DNA of 64,000 nt, from positions 62,001 through 126,000 of the forward strand of contig JADKIO010000008.1 in the NCBI GenBank assembly GCA_016721195.1, read 5' to 3'. A program made the translations under genes and the position numbers. Under the pieces are notes generated by a model, which was given only the letters and a program-made list of their open reading frames with translations, was not told the origin of the DNA and made no database searches. How positions within the stretch are numbered: the stretch's first letter is position 1; each line of letters begins with the position of its first letter. Of this stretch, positions 1 through 9,693 are shown one piece after another. This stretch comes from Candidatus Geothrix skivensis (GTDB lineage Bacteria > Acidobacteriota > Holophagae > Holophagales > Holophagaceae).

Positions 1-327
1 GGGGGAGGCGAGCACGAGCTTCACGGATCCCACGGCCAGGGCCGCCACCAGGGCGAGGGAGACCCAGCGCTGGATGGGCCGGGGGCTCTCGGCCTTCTCC
101 TCTTCGTGGCTGTTCAGCATCATGATGACGAAGAGCACCAGCACCATGATGGCGCCGGTGTAGACGATGATCTGCAGCGCCGCGGCCACGGGGTTGCCCA
201 GGAGTACGAAGAGGCCGGCCACCCCGAAGAACGTGGCCACCATGCAGAGGCCCGCCACGATGACGTTCTTCTGCAGCAGCATGGCCAGGGCGCCCAGGAG
301 GGTGATGAGGGCGAAGGTGATGAACAT
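1..327 (-). CDS. nuoJ: NADH-quinone oxidoreductase subunit J (partial, C-terminus beyond window)
   Basis: Membrane-arm subunit of respiratory complex I. The first 109 residues are visible. They start with ATG at 327 (MFITFALITLLG) and contain three hydrophobic helices, including the conserved stretch VVYTGAI-like 'IVYTGAIMVLVLFVIMML' typical of NuoJ, followed by an EEEK turn and the start of a fourth helix. It begins 8 bp after the nuoI stop, so it belongs to the same transcript. The gene runs off the left edge; nuoK, L, M and N would be expected there by family gene order. Confidence 0.93.
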   Translation of the reverse strand, partial: MFITFALITLLGALAMLLQKNVIVAGLCMVATFFGVAGLFVLLGNPVAAALQIIVYTGAIMVLVLFVIMMLNSHEEEKAESPRPIQRWVSLALVAALAVGSVKLVLASP

Positions 328-335
328 GGCCTCTC

Positions 336-899
336 CTACATCACGATGGTGCGGCGGGGCACGGTGGGGGTGGGGTCCTGGCTGATGCGTTCCTTGCCAT
401 CGGCCGCGGCGTAGGTGTTCATCAGGTCCCACTTGCCGTACTGCATGGAGAGTCGGTCATAGGCCGCCACCTCGTAGTCCTTGCGGAGCCAGATGGCGTC
501 CTTGGGGCAGGCCTCCTCGCACATGCCGCAGTAGATGCAGCGCAGCATGTCGATCTTGAAGATGGCCGGCCGCTTCTCCTCGAAGCCCTGGGTGATGTTC
601 AGGTCGCTGAACTCCTCGGCCTCGATGCTGATGCAGCGGGCCGGACAGGCCTCCTGGCACATGAAGCAGGCCACGCACTTGATGGCCCCGTCCTCGAAGC
701 GCTTGAGCTCGTGGAGGCCCCGGTAGCCCTCGGGCATCTCCTTCTTCATGTCGGGGTACTGGATCGTGTACCGCTTCGCGGTGGGGGTGAACAGGTTCCG
801 GATGAAGTGATCGAAGGTGATGGCCATGCCCTTCATGACGGGCCACACGTAGGTGCGATCCAGCCAGCTCAGCTCGACTTTCTTGACTATGACGCCCAT
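336..899 (-). CDS. nuoI: NADH-quinone oxidoreductase subunit I (2x[4Fe-4S])
   Basis: Peripheral-arm subunit of complex I that carries clusters N6a and N6b and passes electrons towards quinone. 187 residues. Two ferredoxin motifs are visible: CVACFMCQEACP and CIYCGMCEEACP, each CxxCxxCxxxCP, separated by about 35 residues. The N-terminal amphipathic segment (GMAITFDHFIRNLF) is typical of NuoI. Start ATG at 899 is preceded by GGAGGGG. It lies 10 bp downstream of nuoH and 8 bp upstream of nuoJ in the usual nuoH-I-J order. The C-terminal tail beyond the second cluster is slightly long. Confidence 0.97.
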   Translation of the reverse strand: MGVIVKKVELSWLDRTYVWPVMKGMAITFDHFIRNLFTPTAKRYTIQYPDMKKEMPEGYRGLHELKRFEDGAIKCVACFMCQEACPARCISIEAEEFSDLNITQGFEEKRPAIFKIDMLRCIYCGMCEEACPKDAIWLRKDYEVAAYDRLSMQYGKWDLMNTYAAADGKERISQDPTPTVPRRTIVM

Positions 900-909
900 C
901 GCCCCTCCC

Positions 910-1971
910 TCAGTGACTCTGGCTCATGAACCAGGCGTGGACGACCAGGTTGACCATGGACAGCGGCAGCATCCGCTTCCAGCCGAGCTTCATGAGCTGG
1001 TCGTAGCGGAACCGGGGGACCGTCCAGCGGATCCAGACGAAGACCCAGGCGAAGAACACCAGCTTCATCAGGAAGCAGGCCACCGACATCAGGACGGTGG
1101 GATCCTTCACGAAGGGCACCTGCCAGCCGCCGAAGTAGAGCGTGGCGATGAGGGCCGAGGCCGTCATCATGTGCGAGTACTCCGCCAGGGCCAGGAGGCT
1201 GTACTTCATGCTGCCGAACTCGGTGTTGAAGCCCGCCACGATCTCGCTCTCGCCCTCGGCGAAGTCGAAGGGGAGCCGGTTCGTTTCCGCGAACATGCAG
1301 GTGAAGAACACGATGAACCCAAGGGGCTGCCGGACGATGTTCCAGGTCCAGGGCAGGTGCCCCTGGGCCGTGATGATCTCGGCGGGGTCGTAGCCGCCGG
1401 TGGTCATGAAGATGCTCACCACGGCGAGGCTCATGCCGATCTCGTAGCTCACCATGGCCGCCGAGGCGCGCATGCCGCCGAGGATGGACCACTTGTTGTT
1501 GCTGGACCAGGCGGCCACCAGCACGCCGTAGACCGCCATGCCGCCGATGGCCAGGGGATAGAGCATGCCCATGCCGTTGCCGGGATCCAGCACGGACAGG
1601 TGGTAGGTCTGGCCGCCGCTGACGAAGCTCCTGCCGAAGGGGATGATCGCGAAGCCCATGAGCGCCGGCACGAAGGCCAGGAACGGCGCCAGCCAGAACA
1701 GGTTCCGGTTGGCATCGGTGGGGGCCAGGTCCTCCTTGAAGAACATCTTGATGCCGTCTGCCAGGATCTGGGCCAGGCCGATGATGCGGATCTTCCCGAA
1801 CAGCGCGGCCCGGTTGGGGCCGATGCGGTCCTGGATCATGGCCGAGCCCCGGCGCTCGACCCAAGTGAAGATCGCCGCCAGCGACATGACGCCGGCGAAG
1901 ACGATGATGACCTTCAGCGCCATCCAGAGGAGGGCGGGCGTGAGGTGCAGTAGGCTCGCAAGCTTGTCCAT
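910..1971 (-). CDS. nuoH: NADH-quinone oxidoreductase subunit H
   Basis: Membrane subunit of complex I at the quinone-binding interface. 353 residues with eight or so hydrophobic helices. Diagnostic segments are WVERRGSAMIQDRIGPNRA near residue 35, the FAETNRLPFDFAEGESE loop near 225, and a C-terminal WIRWTVPRFRYDQLM. It is the first gene of this part of the nuo cluster. The region upstream is the decayed glnS fragment rather than nuoG, so nuoA-G must be elsewhere. Start ATG at 1971. Confidence 0.97.
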   Translation of the reverse strand: MDKLASLLHLTPALLWMALKVIIVFAGVMSLAAIFTWVERRGSAMIQDRIGPNRAALFGKIRIIGLAQILADGIKMFFKEDLAPTDANRNLFWLAPFLAFVPALMGFAIIPFGRSFVSGGQTYHLSVLDPGNGMGMLYPLAIGGMAVYGVLVAAWSSNNKWSILGGMRASAAMVSYEIGMSLAVVSIFMTTGGYDPAEIITAQGHLPWTWNIVRQPLGFIVFFTCMFAETNRLPFDFAEGESEIVAGFNTEFGSMKYSLLALAEYSHMMTASALIATLYFGGWQVPFVKDPTVLMSVACFLMKLVFFAWVFVWIRWTVPRFRYDQLMKLGWKRMLPLSMVNLVVHAWFMSQSH

Positions 1972-2069
1972 GGGCGGCTTCCCGGCAGGGCCACCGCGGG
2001 GAGGCCCAACCCATCGAGACTAGCAGAGCGCCGTGGCTGGAGGCATGCGACTTGGGTCACGGCCCGGGG

Positions 2070-2091
2070 CTCGGGCGCGTTCGCGCCCGAG
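2070..2091. repeat. Perfect 10-bp stem hairpin, REP-like
   Basis: CTCGGGCGCG-TT-CGCGCCCGAG, between nuoH and the glnS fragment. A near-identical hairpin with a compensated base pair (CTCAGGCGCG-TT-CGCGCCTGAG) occurs at 20331-20352 inside a coding region. There is no T-tract, so it is not an obvious terminator. Confidence 0.6.
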
Positions 2092-2103
2092 TCAGGAAAG
2101 GCC

Positions 2104-2385
2104 GGTTGGCCTTTGGCCTCGATCTTGGCTCAAGAATCCTTCAGCCCCAGCGTCCGGTTGAATACCGGTCGATCAGCAATGGAATCCACGTCCACCGCAA
2201 AGTAGCCCGCGAGATCGAACTGGAAGCGGAGTTCCACCAAGGTCCCGGCAGCATCCCTGATGACTTCCTGGCAAGTGGCGGGGCAGGAACCGCGAAGGCT
2301 CACTTCGGCGCCCGGAGCCGGACGGAACCACGTCTTGGGGGCTTCCTTGAGGGCGTCGTCCTGATCGATGAACGGCCATCTGGTC
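2104..2385 (-). pseudogene. Decayed 3' fragment of a glutaminyl-tRNA synthetase gene
   Basis: The minus strand encodes a shortened copy of the C-terminal part of the intact glnS at 2983-4692. It reads FIDQDD...KEAPKTWFRPAPGAEVSLRG, then CQEVIRDAAGTLVELR, then jumps to FQFDLAGYFAVDVDSI and PVFNRTLGLKDS. Relative to the intact gene, 85 codons (equivalent to 3106-3360) are missing in frame, with AGCG at the junction (2225-2228). The conserved Trp codon after LKDS has become TGA (2130-2132), although DNA similarity continues to about 2104. Similarity ends near 2385 with no synthetase N-terminus, so it cannot be functional. The open frame continues to 2525 only by chance. Confidence 0.85.
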
Positions 2386-2557
2386 CTCCCGTGAACCAAA
2401 TGCCCCAGGAGTTGCCGGGGCCAAACCGGAGGAATTAACCTGCCTCCAGCAACTCGGATCGTTTGCCCCGGGGTACAGGGGCTCGACCAGTCATCTGAGC
2501 CTTGTCGCGTCAAAAAGCAGTCCACTCATTGGAGCTTCCATCGAAAAAGACTTTGAT

Positions 2558-2570
2558 CATAATCACTGGA
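2558..2570 (+). promoter_or_regulatory. Putative -10 box of a leaderless transcript
   Basis: CATAAT at 2558-2563 ends 6 nt before the ATG at 2570, and no Shine-Dalgarno sequence is present. Initiation would fall on the A of the start codon. Four other genes in the window have the same arrangement. Confidence 0.5.
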
Positions 2571-2962
2571 TGCGACTTCAATCCAAGTTTTCCGCTCTGC
2601 TCTTCGCCCCCACCTTGCTTGCCCAAGATCCCCTCCAGGTGGCCCCTGCCCACTACAAGCTGGTCTTCGAAAACGAACAGGTCCGGGTGCTGGAAGGCCG
2701 TGATCTGCCTGGTGAGCGCATTCCCATGCATGCCCATCCGGACACCCTGATGGTGGTGGTCGCTCCCTTCAAGCGCAGACTGGTTCTGGCGAACGGCAAG
2801 ACCATTGCCGTAGACATGAAGGCTGGGGACACCCGGTGGATGCCTGCCCAATCCCATGCAGGGGAAAATATCGGCGACACAGAAACCTGGGCGATTTTCA
2901 TCGAGTTCAAGCAGCCGACTACTGTCCCACCAGGAAAACCTGAGCCACCCAGGGCCAAGTAG
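2570..2962 (+). CDS. Small exported cupin-domain protein
   Basis: 130 residues. An N-terminal signal-like segment (residues 1-18, ending LLAQ) is followed by a single cupin fold. The first cupin motif is recognisable as PGERIPMHAHPDTLMVVV with a metal-type HxH pair, and the second region is DTRWMPAQSHAGENIGDTE with another His. The tail is Pro-rich. The protein is probably periplasmic; substrate unknown. It is transcribed opposite to its neighbours and sits exactly between the broken and intact glnS copies. Its codon use is a little less GC-rich than the surroundings, so it may have arrived with the rearrangement that broke the glnS copy. Confidence 0.75.
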   Translation: MRLQSKFSALLFAPTLLAQDPLQVAPAHYKLVFENEQVRVLEGRDLPGERIPMHAHPDTLMVVVAPFKRRLVLANGKTIAVDMKAGDTRWMPAQSHAGENIGDTETWAIFIEFKQPTTVPPGKPEPPRAK

Positions 2963-2982
2963 CCGCGCAGGTGCATTCCACC

Positions 2983-4692
<1,710 letters not shown>

Positions 4693-4750
4693 CGGGGCTC
4701 ACAGGATGCAAACCTCCAAGATACCAAGGCCGCTCTTGAAAAAACTGTGG

Positions 4751-4856
4751 GAACCGCGAAAGCCGCGAAAGCCCTTCGGGCACGCGAAAAAAGGAAGATG
4801 TCTCGCCATTGAAATCCGAAGTCCCTTTTCGCGCCCTTTTCGCGTTTTCCCGGTTC
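4751..4856. repeat. Intergenic inverted-repeat element rich in GCGAAA
   Basis: Between proC and glnS. The left arm begins GAACCGCGAAAGCCGCGAAAG. The right arm read on the minus strand begins GAACCGGGAAAACGCGAAAAGG. The arms point inwards around a spacer with no gene. Several GCGAAA units lie on each strand. No coding sequence is supported here. Confidence 0.55.
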
Positions 4857-4866
4857 AGTTCCTGGC

Positions 4867-5682
4867 TTAGCCAAGCCCCGCCGCCACCTGGGTGGCGCGC
4901 TCGATACCGCGGGCCACGACGGAGCGGATGCGGCCGTCCTCCAGCACCATCAGACCGGCGATGGTGCAGCCGGCGGGGGTGGTGACCTCGTCCTTGAGGG
5001 CGGCGGGGTGGCGCCCCGTTTCCAGCACCATGGAAGCGGCGCCCAGGGTCATCTGGGCCGCCAGCTCCACGGCCACGGCCCGGGGCAGGCCGCACTGCAC
5101 GCCGCCCTCGGCCAGGGATTCCAGGATCACGAACATGAAGGCCGGTCCGCTGGCGCTGAGGCCCGTGACCGCGTCCATGTGCTTCTCCTCCAGGTCCATG
5201 ACCCGGCCCAGGGGCTCGAAGAGGGCCCGGGCGGTGGCCAGCTGGGCCTCCGTGACCCCCGGCCCCGGCGCCAGTACCGTCATGCCCTTCCGAATGGAGC
5301 AGGGCGTGTTGGGCATGGCCCGCACCAGGGGCGTCCCTTCTGGGGTGTGGGCAGTTAGGAAATCCAAGGTGGTGCCCGCCGCGATGGAGACCACCAGGGG
5401 CCGGTGTGCCAGGGCCCCGGAGGCCGTCAGGCCGTCCAGCAGGTCCTTCAGTTCCCGGGGCTTCACACAGAGCAGGACCACCTCCGCGCCCTTCGCGGCG
5501 GCCTCCACCTGGTTCGAAAGCTCGATGCCGAGGACCGCAGCCCTGGCCTTGCCGGTGGCCGGATGGGTGTCTGCGGCATGGATGCGCTCGGCCGGGTAGC
5601 CGGAGGCCTCCACCAGGCCGGCGCTGATGGCTTGGCCCATGGTGCCGAAGCCGAGGATGGCGAGCTTGGGATGGTGGCTCAT
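4867..5682 (-). CDS. proC: Pyrroline-5-carboxylate reductase
   Basis: Last step of proline synthesis, reducing 1-pyrroline-5-carboxylate with NAD(P)H in the cytoplasm. 271 residues from the chosen start. The N-terminal Rossmann motif is LGFGTMGQAI, followed by VLLCVKP and VSIAAG. The C-terminal family signature is GLSASGPAFMFVILESLAEGG, followed by TPAGCT. I chose ATG at 5682 over an upstream in-frame TTG at 5700 because GGGAG (5687-5692) sits at the right distance. It follows the small gene at 5716-6060 by 33 bp, so gltX, that gene and proC probably form one transcript. Confidence 0.96.
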   Translation of the reverse strand: MSHHPKLAILGFGTMGQAISAGLVEASGYPAERIHAADTHPATGKARAAVLGIELSNQVEAAAKGAEVVLLCVKPRELKDLLDGLTASGALAHRPLVVSIAAGTTLDFLTAHTPEGTPLVRAMPNTPCSIRKGMTVLAPGPGVTEAQLATARALFEPLGRVMDLEEKHMDAVTGLSASGPAFMFVILESLAEGGVQCGLPRAVAVELAAQMTLGAASMVLETGRHPAALKDEVTTPAGCTIAGLMVLEDGRIRSVVARGIERATQVAAGLG

Positions 5683-5715
5683 GGGTGCTCCCTGACTCAA
5701 AGGCGTTTGGAGAAG

Positions 5716-6060
5716 TTACTGGTCCCGGCCCTGCCCCAGGGTCCACCAGGCGCAGTCTTCCAGATCCGATACGACGAAGCCCTTGTGCAGCTCGGAGATG
5801 CGCTGGAACCGGGTATCGACGGCGGTGTGGTAGCCCGTGGTGATCTCCCCCGGGCCGGACTTCACGCCGAAGAAGAAGTCGGACTGCTGGAGGCCCAGCC
5901 GCAGCAGCGTCTCCTGCAGGGCCGCCCGATGATCCAGCCCCTCCGGAATGCCCTGGATCACCTGGACGGTGTCGTCCGCGAGGATGGTGGGGGCGTAGGC
6001 GGCCGTGCCCTGGTCCTCCAGCACGGCGAGGGTCAGCTGGGTGAATTCCTTGAGGTCCAT
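5716..6060 (-). CDS. Conserved hypothetical protein, coupled to gltX
   Basis: 114 residues, soluble, acidic; family not recognised. It has no signal peptide or membrane segment. Notable stretches are QSDFFFGVKSGPGEITTGYHTAVDTRFQ-like in the middle and CAWWTLGQG near the end. The ATG at 6060 overlaps the gltX stop by one base (TGATG), which favours translational coupling and decides the start over an in-frame GTG at 6069. Context (gltX upstream, proC downstream) ties it loosely to glutamate/proline metabolism; that is only context. Confidence 0.75.
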   Translation of the reverse strand: MDLKEFTQLTLAVLEDQGTAAYAPTILADDTVQVIQGIPEGLDHRAALQETLLRLGLQQSDFFFGVKSGPGEITTGYHTAVDTRFQRISELHKGFVVSDLEDCAWWTLGQGRDQ

Positions 6061-7532
6061 CACAGCCACCTGTCCAATCGCGCAACAACCTCGGCCCGCC
6101 CCACCAGCATGAGCGTGTCATAGATGCCGGGACTCACCGGCTTGCCGCAGAGGGCCACCCGCAGGGCCTGGGCCAAGTCCTTGGTCTTGAGGCCGTGCCG
6201 CTCCAGGATGGCCGTGAAGGCGGCCTCCAGGGCCTGGTGAGTGTAGTCCGCCAGCGCGCTCACCTCGGCCAGGGCGGGCTTGACGGGAGCCGTCATGAAC
6301 TTCTCCACGGCCTTCTCGTCGAAGGATTCCGGGCGCTCGAAGGCGAAGCGCAGGGCCTCGGCCATGTCGGCGAGGGACTTGCCCTTCTGGGTGGCCTGGA
6401 TGGCCTGGGCCTTCCAGGCCTCGGGCTTGGCCGCCCAGGCAGCCGGCATGAAGGGGTGGAGGTGCGGCTCCAGGTCCCGCCAGGGCGAGCGCTGGATGAG
6501 CTTCTGGTTGATCCACTGCAGCTTGTCCATGTCGAAGCGGGCGGCACTCTTTTGGCAGTCCGCCAGATCGAAGAGCTGGATCATCTGATCGTCCGTCAGC
6601 AGCTCCTCCTCGGCGCTCTCCACGGCCCTGCCGTCGATCTTGGGGGTCCAGGAGAGCCTCGCCAGGGCCAGGCGCACGGCAGAGGGCAGCAGGCCCATGG
6701 CCTGGTACTCCGTGATGCTGGTGGCGCCGTGGCGTTTGCTCAGCTTGGCGCCGTCGGCCCCCAGGATCATGGGCACGTGGGCGAAGGCCGGCAGCTCGGT
6801 GCCGAAGGCCGCGAACAGCGGAATCTGCTTGGGCGTGTTGTTCAGGTGGTCGTCACCGCGGATGACGTGGGTGACTTCCATGTGGGTGTCGTCCACCACC
6901 ACGCAGAAGTTGTAGGTGGGCACGCCGATCTCACCCGGCCCATCGCCGGTGCGGGCGATGATCCAGTCGTCCAGGCTGTCCGCCGGGAAGCGGGTATCGC
7001 CCTTGATGAGGTCGGCCACGAGGATGTCGCCGGACTCGGGCATGCGGAAGCGGATGGCGGCGGGCTGGCTGGCATCATGGCCCGCCTCGGCGCAGCCCTG
7101 CCCGCGGTCCAGACCCCGGTTGTACTGGAAGACCTTGCCCGCGGCCTCCACGGCCTTCCGGCGCGCCTCGATGGCCTCCCGGGAGCAGCGGCAGCGGTAG
7201 GCCAGGCCCTTGTCCAGCAGTTCCTGGATCTTGGCCCGGTAGAGGTCCATGCGCTGCATCTGGCGGTAGGGGCCGTGGGGGCCCACCCAGGCGCTGGGGT
7301 CGCCCTGGACGGGACCCTCGTCCCAGTCCAGGCCGCACCAGGCCATGCCGTCCTCGATGATGCGGATGTTGTCATCGGTGCTGCGGGAGAGGTCCGTGTC
7401 CTCCACCCGCAGGATGAAGCGGCCGCCGTGCTTCCGGGCGAAGAGCCAGCAGAACAGCGCCGTCCGCACCCCCCCGATGTGGAGCATGCCGGTGGGGGAC
7501 GGGGCGAAACGGGTGACGACCTGGCGGGACAT
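6060..7532 (-). CDS. gltX: Glutamyl-tRNA synthetase
   Basis: Charges tRNA-Glu. 490 residues, normal for bacterial GluRS. The HIGH region is RFAPSPTGMLHIGGVRTALF at residues 8-27; the KMSKS-type motif is KLSKRHG near residue 260. The GluRS signature DDHLNNTPKQ precedes it. The helical anticodon-binding domain occupies roughly residues 340-490. Start ATG at 7532 has GAGG upstream. The unlinked second synthetase glnS nearby means this enzyme need not be non-discriminating. Confidence 0.97.
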   Translation of the reverse strand: MSRQVVTRFAPSPTGMLHIGGVRTALFCWLFARKHGGRFILRVEDTDLSRSTDDNIRIIEDGMAWCGLDWDEGPVQGDPSAWVGPHGPYRQMQRMDLYRAKIQELLDKGLAYRCRCSREAIEARRKAVEAAGKVFQYNRGLDRGQGCAEAGHDASQPAAIRFRMPESGDILVADLIKGDTRFPADSLDDWIIARTGDGPGEIGVPTYNFCVVVDDTHMEVTHVIRGDDHLNNTPKQIPLFAAFGTELPAFAHVPMILGADGAKLSKRHGATSITEYQAMGLLPSAVRLALARLSWTPKIDGRAVESAEEELLTDDQMIQLFDLADCQKSAARFDMDKLQWINQKLIQRSPWRDLEPHLHPFMPAAWAAKPEAWKAQAIQATQKGKSLADMAEALRFAFERPESFDEKAVEKFMTAPVKPALAEVSALADYTHQALEAAFTAILERHGLKTKDLAQALRVALCGKPVSPGIYDTLMLVGRAEVVARLDRWL

Positions 7533-7570
7533 GGCGGGGCCTCGAATTCAATCCTCCAGTGTGCCCCAAG

Positions 7571-7591
7571 CGCGCGGACTGCGTCCGCGCG
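7571..7591. other. Perfect hairpin upstream of gltX
   Basis: CGCGCGGAC-TGC-GTCCGCGCG, 9-bp perfect stem, 39 bp upstream of the gltX start and just downstream of the mglA terminator. It could lie in the gltX leader or be a second terminator stem. There is no T-tract. Confidence 0.45.
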
Positions 7592-7597
7592 TTAACG

Positions 7598-7624
7598 AAA
7601 AACGCGGCCCTTGGCCGCGGTTTT
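7598..7624 (-). terminator. Rho-independent terminator after mglA-like gene
   Basis: On the minus strand CGCGGCC-AAG-GGCCGCG is followed by TTTTTCG and preceded by AAAAC, giving a stem that can work in both directions. It closes the GTPase transcript before gltX. Confidence 0.8.
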
Positions 7625-7640
7625 CGCAAGGAACCCTGGC

Positions 7641-8504
7641 TCACTTGATATATAGCTTGAGGCGGATCTCCACCGGCGAGTCGCCGCTGAAGAGGCTGCG
7701 GTCCAGCACCACGGGGACCTCCACCACGCTGCTGTGGGGCATGTGGCCCGCATCGTGGGTGGCGTGGCTGGAATCGAGGGGGATGTCGTCGATCTCCTCC
7801 AGCAGTTCCCCGGAGGACAGCTCCTCCACCTCCAGGGGCCTGGTGGATTCCTTCACGGGCTGCGGGGCCGGTGCCAGGGCGCCCAGCATGGCTGAAGGTT
7901 CCTCCACCACGCCGCCGCCGTACTTCTCCGCCAGGCTCTTCAGCACCAGCTTGGCCACGCCCGTCAGCGTTTCCCTGACCCCCTCGCCGCGCATGGCGAC
8001 GGCCTCGAAGGTGGGGGCATGGAAGATATTGACCTCCCGGTCCAGGGTCTCCACGGGCAGGGCGTTGGGCGTGTCCCGCTTGTTCCACTGGATGACGTGG
8101 GGGATCTTCTCCAGCTCCGCGCCCTGGTCCCGCAGGTTGACGATGAGGTTCTGAAAGCTTTCCTTGTTGCTCTCCAGGGCCGGGGCCTGGGAATCCGCCA
8201 CGAAGACCACCGCATCGGCCCCCCGCAGCACCAGCTTCCGGGTGGCGTCATAGAAGACCTGGCCGGGCACCGTGTAGAGCTGGATCCGGGTCTTCATGCC
8301 CCGGATGGTGCCCAGTTCGATGGGCAGGAAGTCGAAGAAGAGGGTGCGGTCCGTCTGGGTGGCCAGGGACAGCATCTTGCCCCGCCCATCGCCGGGCAGG
8401 GTGTCATAGACGTGCTGAAGGTTGGTGGTCTTCCCGCACAGGCCAGGGCCGTAGTAGACGATCTTGGCCGTCAACTCCTTGGTGGCCGCGTTGAATAGCA
8501 CCAT
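7641..8504 (-). CDS. MglA-like Ras-superfamily GTPase
   Basis: 287 residues. Cytoplasmic small GTPase of the MglA type, a polarity and motility switch in Myxococcus and related bacteria. The P-loop is GPGLCGKTT (residues 20-28) and the specificity motif is WNKRD. As in MglA, the switch region reads DFLPIELG and the G3 region TVPGQVFYDATRK. About 90 extra residues after the GTPase domain (DIPLDSS...EIRLKLYIK) are acidic then basic and of unknown role. Start ATG at 8504 with AAGGTG upstream; an upstream in-frame extension to 8585 has no ribosome binding site. No mglB neighbour is visible. Confidence 0.88.
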   Translation of the reverse strand: MVLFNAATKELTAKIVYYGPGLCGKTTNLQHVYDTLPGDGRGKMLSLATQTDRTLFFDFLPIELGTIRGMKTRIQLYTVPGQVFYDATRKLVLRGADAVVFVADSQAPALESNKESFQNLIVNLRDQGAELEKIPHVIQWNKRDTPNALPVETLDREVNIFHAPTFEAVAMRGEGVRETLTGVAKLVLKSLAEKYGGGVVEEPSAMLGALAPAPQPVKESTRPLEVEELSSGELLEEIDDIPLDSSHATHDAGHMPHSSVVEVPVVLDRSLFSGDSPVEIRLKLYIK

Positions 8505-8639
8505 GCCTGCACCTTGTCTCGTGGGGGAAGATTGGCGGGTCCGTCCCAGCCCGTCAAGAAAGAAGCGAGGTCCGCGAACTACCACTGCCCGGCGGGGATG
8601 CGCTACACTTCGCCCATCCGATCATTCCCGAGGGTTTCC
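8505..8639. promoter_or_regulatory. Divergent promoter region
   Basis: 135 bp between the mglA-like gene and the FHA-RDD gene. A -10-like TACACT lies at about 8602-8607, upstream of the plus-strand gene. GAGGG about 7 nt before 8640 serves as its ribosome binding site. Confidence 0.5.
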
Positions 8640-9629
8640 ATGGCCAAACTGCTGGTGCACGAGAGCGCGGGTGTCCGAGAGTTCGAAATCATCGATAACG
8701 AGGTCCACATGGGCCGGGAGCTGGACAACACGCTCCGGCTGCCGGACCCCAGCATCAGTCGCCACCACTGCGTGATCCGCAAGCTGGGCGGGGGCTTCGA
8801 GATCCAGGACCTCCAGAGCAGCAACGGCGTGCTGGTGAACGGCAACCGGGTGCAGGCCTCCCCCCTGCGGGACGGCGACCGCATCACCCTGGGGCAGGTG
8901 CAGCTCACCTTCCAGGATCCCCGTCCCGAGGTGGCGGCCACCGTCGCCATCAGCGTCATGGACGCCCCGCCGCCCAGCGGCACCGTGCGCATGAGTGCCG
9001 ATCAGCTGGCGGCCATCCACACGGGCAAACCCTCCACTGAACCGGAGGCCAAGGCCGCCACCCCGGACCAGCTCGCCACGGGCCCCGTCTCCACCCCCCT
9101 GGCCCGGCCCGTCCCCCCCGTGGCCCCCGCCCTGCCCCCCAGGCCCACGCCACCGCCGCCACCGCCTCCCTCCTCCAGCGCTGGTGTCATTCCGGCCTTC
9201 CTGGCGGCCTACCTGCCGCCGGTGCCCGACGATGCCCAGCCCACCGGCGAGCGGGGGGACTTCCTTACCCGCTTCCTGGCGGTGCTCATTGACTGGGCCA
9301 TCATCTTCGTCATCCAACTCATCCTGGGCATGATTCCCTTCCTCGGCTGCTTCATCTCCCCCCTGATCGGGCTGGCCTATGCAGTCTTCCTCTACTACTG
9401 CCTGGTGGCCTTCCGGGGGTCCATTGGCAAGAAGGTCATGAAGCTCCGCGTGGTCCCGGAGGACAATCCCTCCGGAAACATCGACGCCTCCCAGGCGGTG
9501 CTCCGATTCCTGGGCCACGTGGTCAATGGCATCCTTCTCTGCCTGCCATACCTGATGATTCTCGGTTCTGAGCGCAAAGGCCTTCAGGACATCTTCTCGA
9601 AGTCCATCTGCATCAAGGTCGACCGCTGA
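8640..9629 (+). CDS. FHA domain - proline-rich linker - RDD membrane protein
   Basis: 329 residues. Residues 1-95 are a forkhead-associated phosphothreonine-binding domain (MGRELDNTLRLPD, SISRHH, SSNGVLVNG). Residues about 105-185 are a Pro/Ala-rich linker with a run of PPPPPPP. Residues about 205-325 are an RDD domain with hydrophobic helices (DFLTRFLAVLIDWAIIF; GSIGKKVMKLRVV). This couples a Thr-phosphate reader to the membrane. Start ATG at 8640 has GAGGG upstream; the upstream open frame lacks a start signal. It is divergent from the mglA-like GTPase and followed by a strong terminator. Confidence 0.88.
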   Translation: MAKLLVHESAGVREFEIIDNEVHMGRELDNTLRLPDPSISRHHCVIRKLGGGFEIQDLQSSNGVLVNGNRVQASPLRDGDRITLGQVQLTFQDPRPEVAATVAISVMDAPPPSGTVRMSADQLAAIHTGKPSTEPEAKAATPDQLATGPVSTPLARPVPPVAPALPPRPTPPPPPPPSSSAGVIPAFLAAYLPPVPDDAQPTGERGDFLTRFLAVLIDWAIIFVIQLILGMIPFLGCFISPLIGLAYAVFLYYCLVAFRGSIGKKVMKLRVVPEDNPSGNIDASQAVLRFLGHVVNGILLCLPYLMILGSERKGLQDIFSKSICIKVDR

Positions 9630-9651
9630 TGGTGGGCTGACTTTGGAACCC

Positions 9652-9680
9652 GGCGCCCGCGAAAGCGGGCGCCTTCGTTT
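9652..9680 (+). terminator. Rho-independent terminator
   Basis: GGCGCCCGC-GAAA-GCGGGCGCC followed by TTCGTTT, 22 bp after the stop of the FHA-RDD gene. Perfect 9-bp stem with a GNRA-type tetraloop. Confidence 0.9.
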
Positions 9681-9693
9681 GGGAGGGAATCCC

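Noticed and set aside
2130..2525. 131-codon open frame as a real gene
   Set aside because: Its first half has no similarity to anything and its second half is a deleted glnS tail, so it is treated as a pseudogene.
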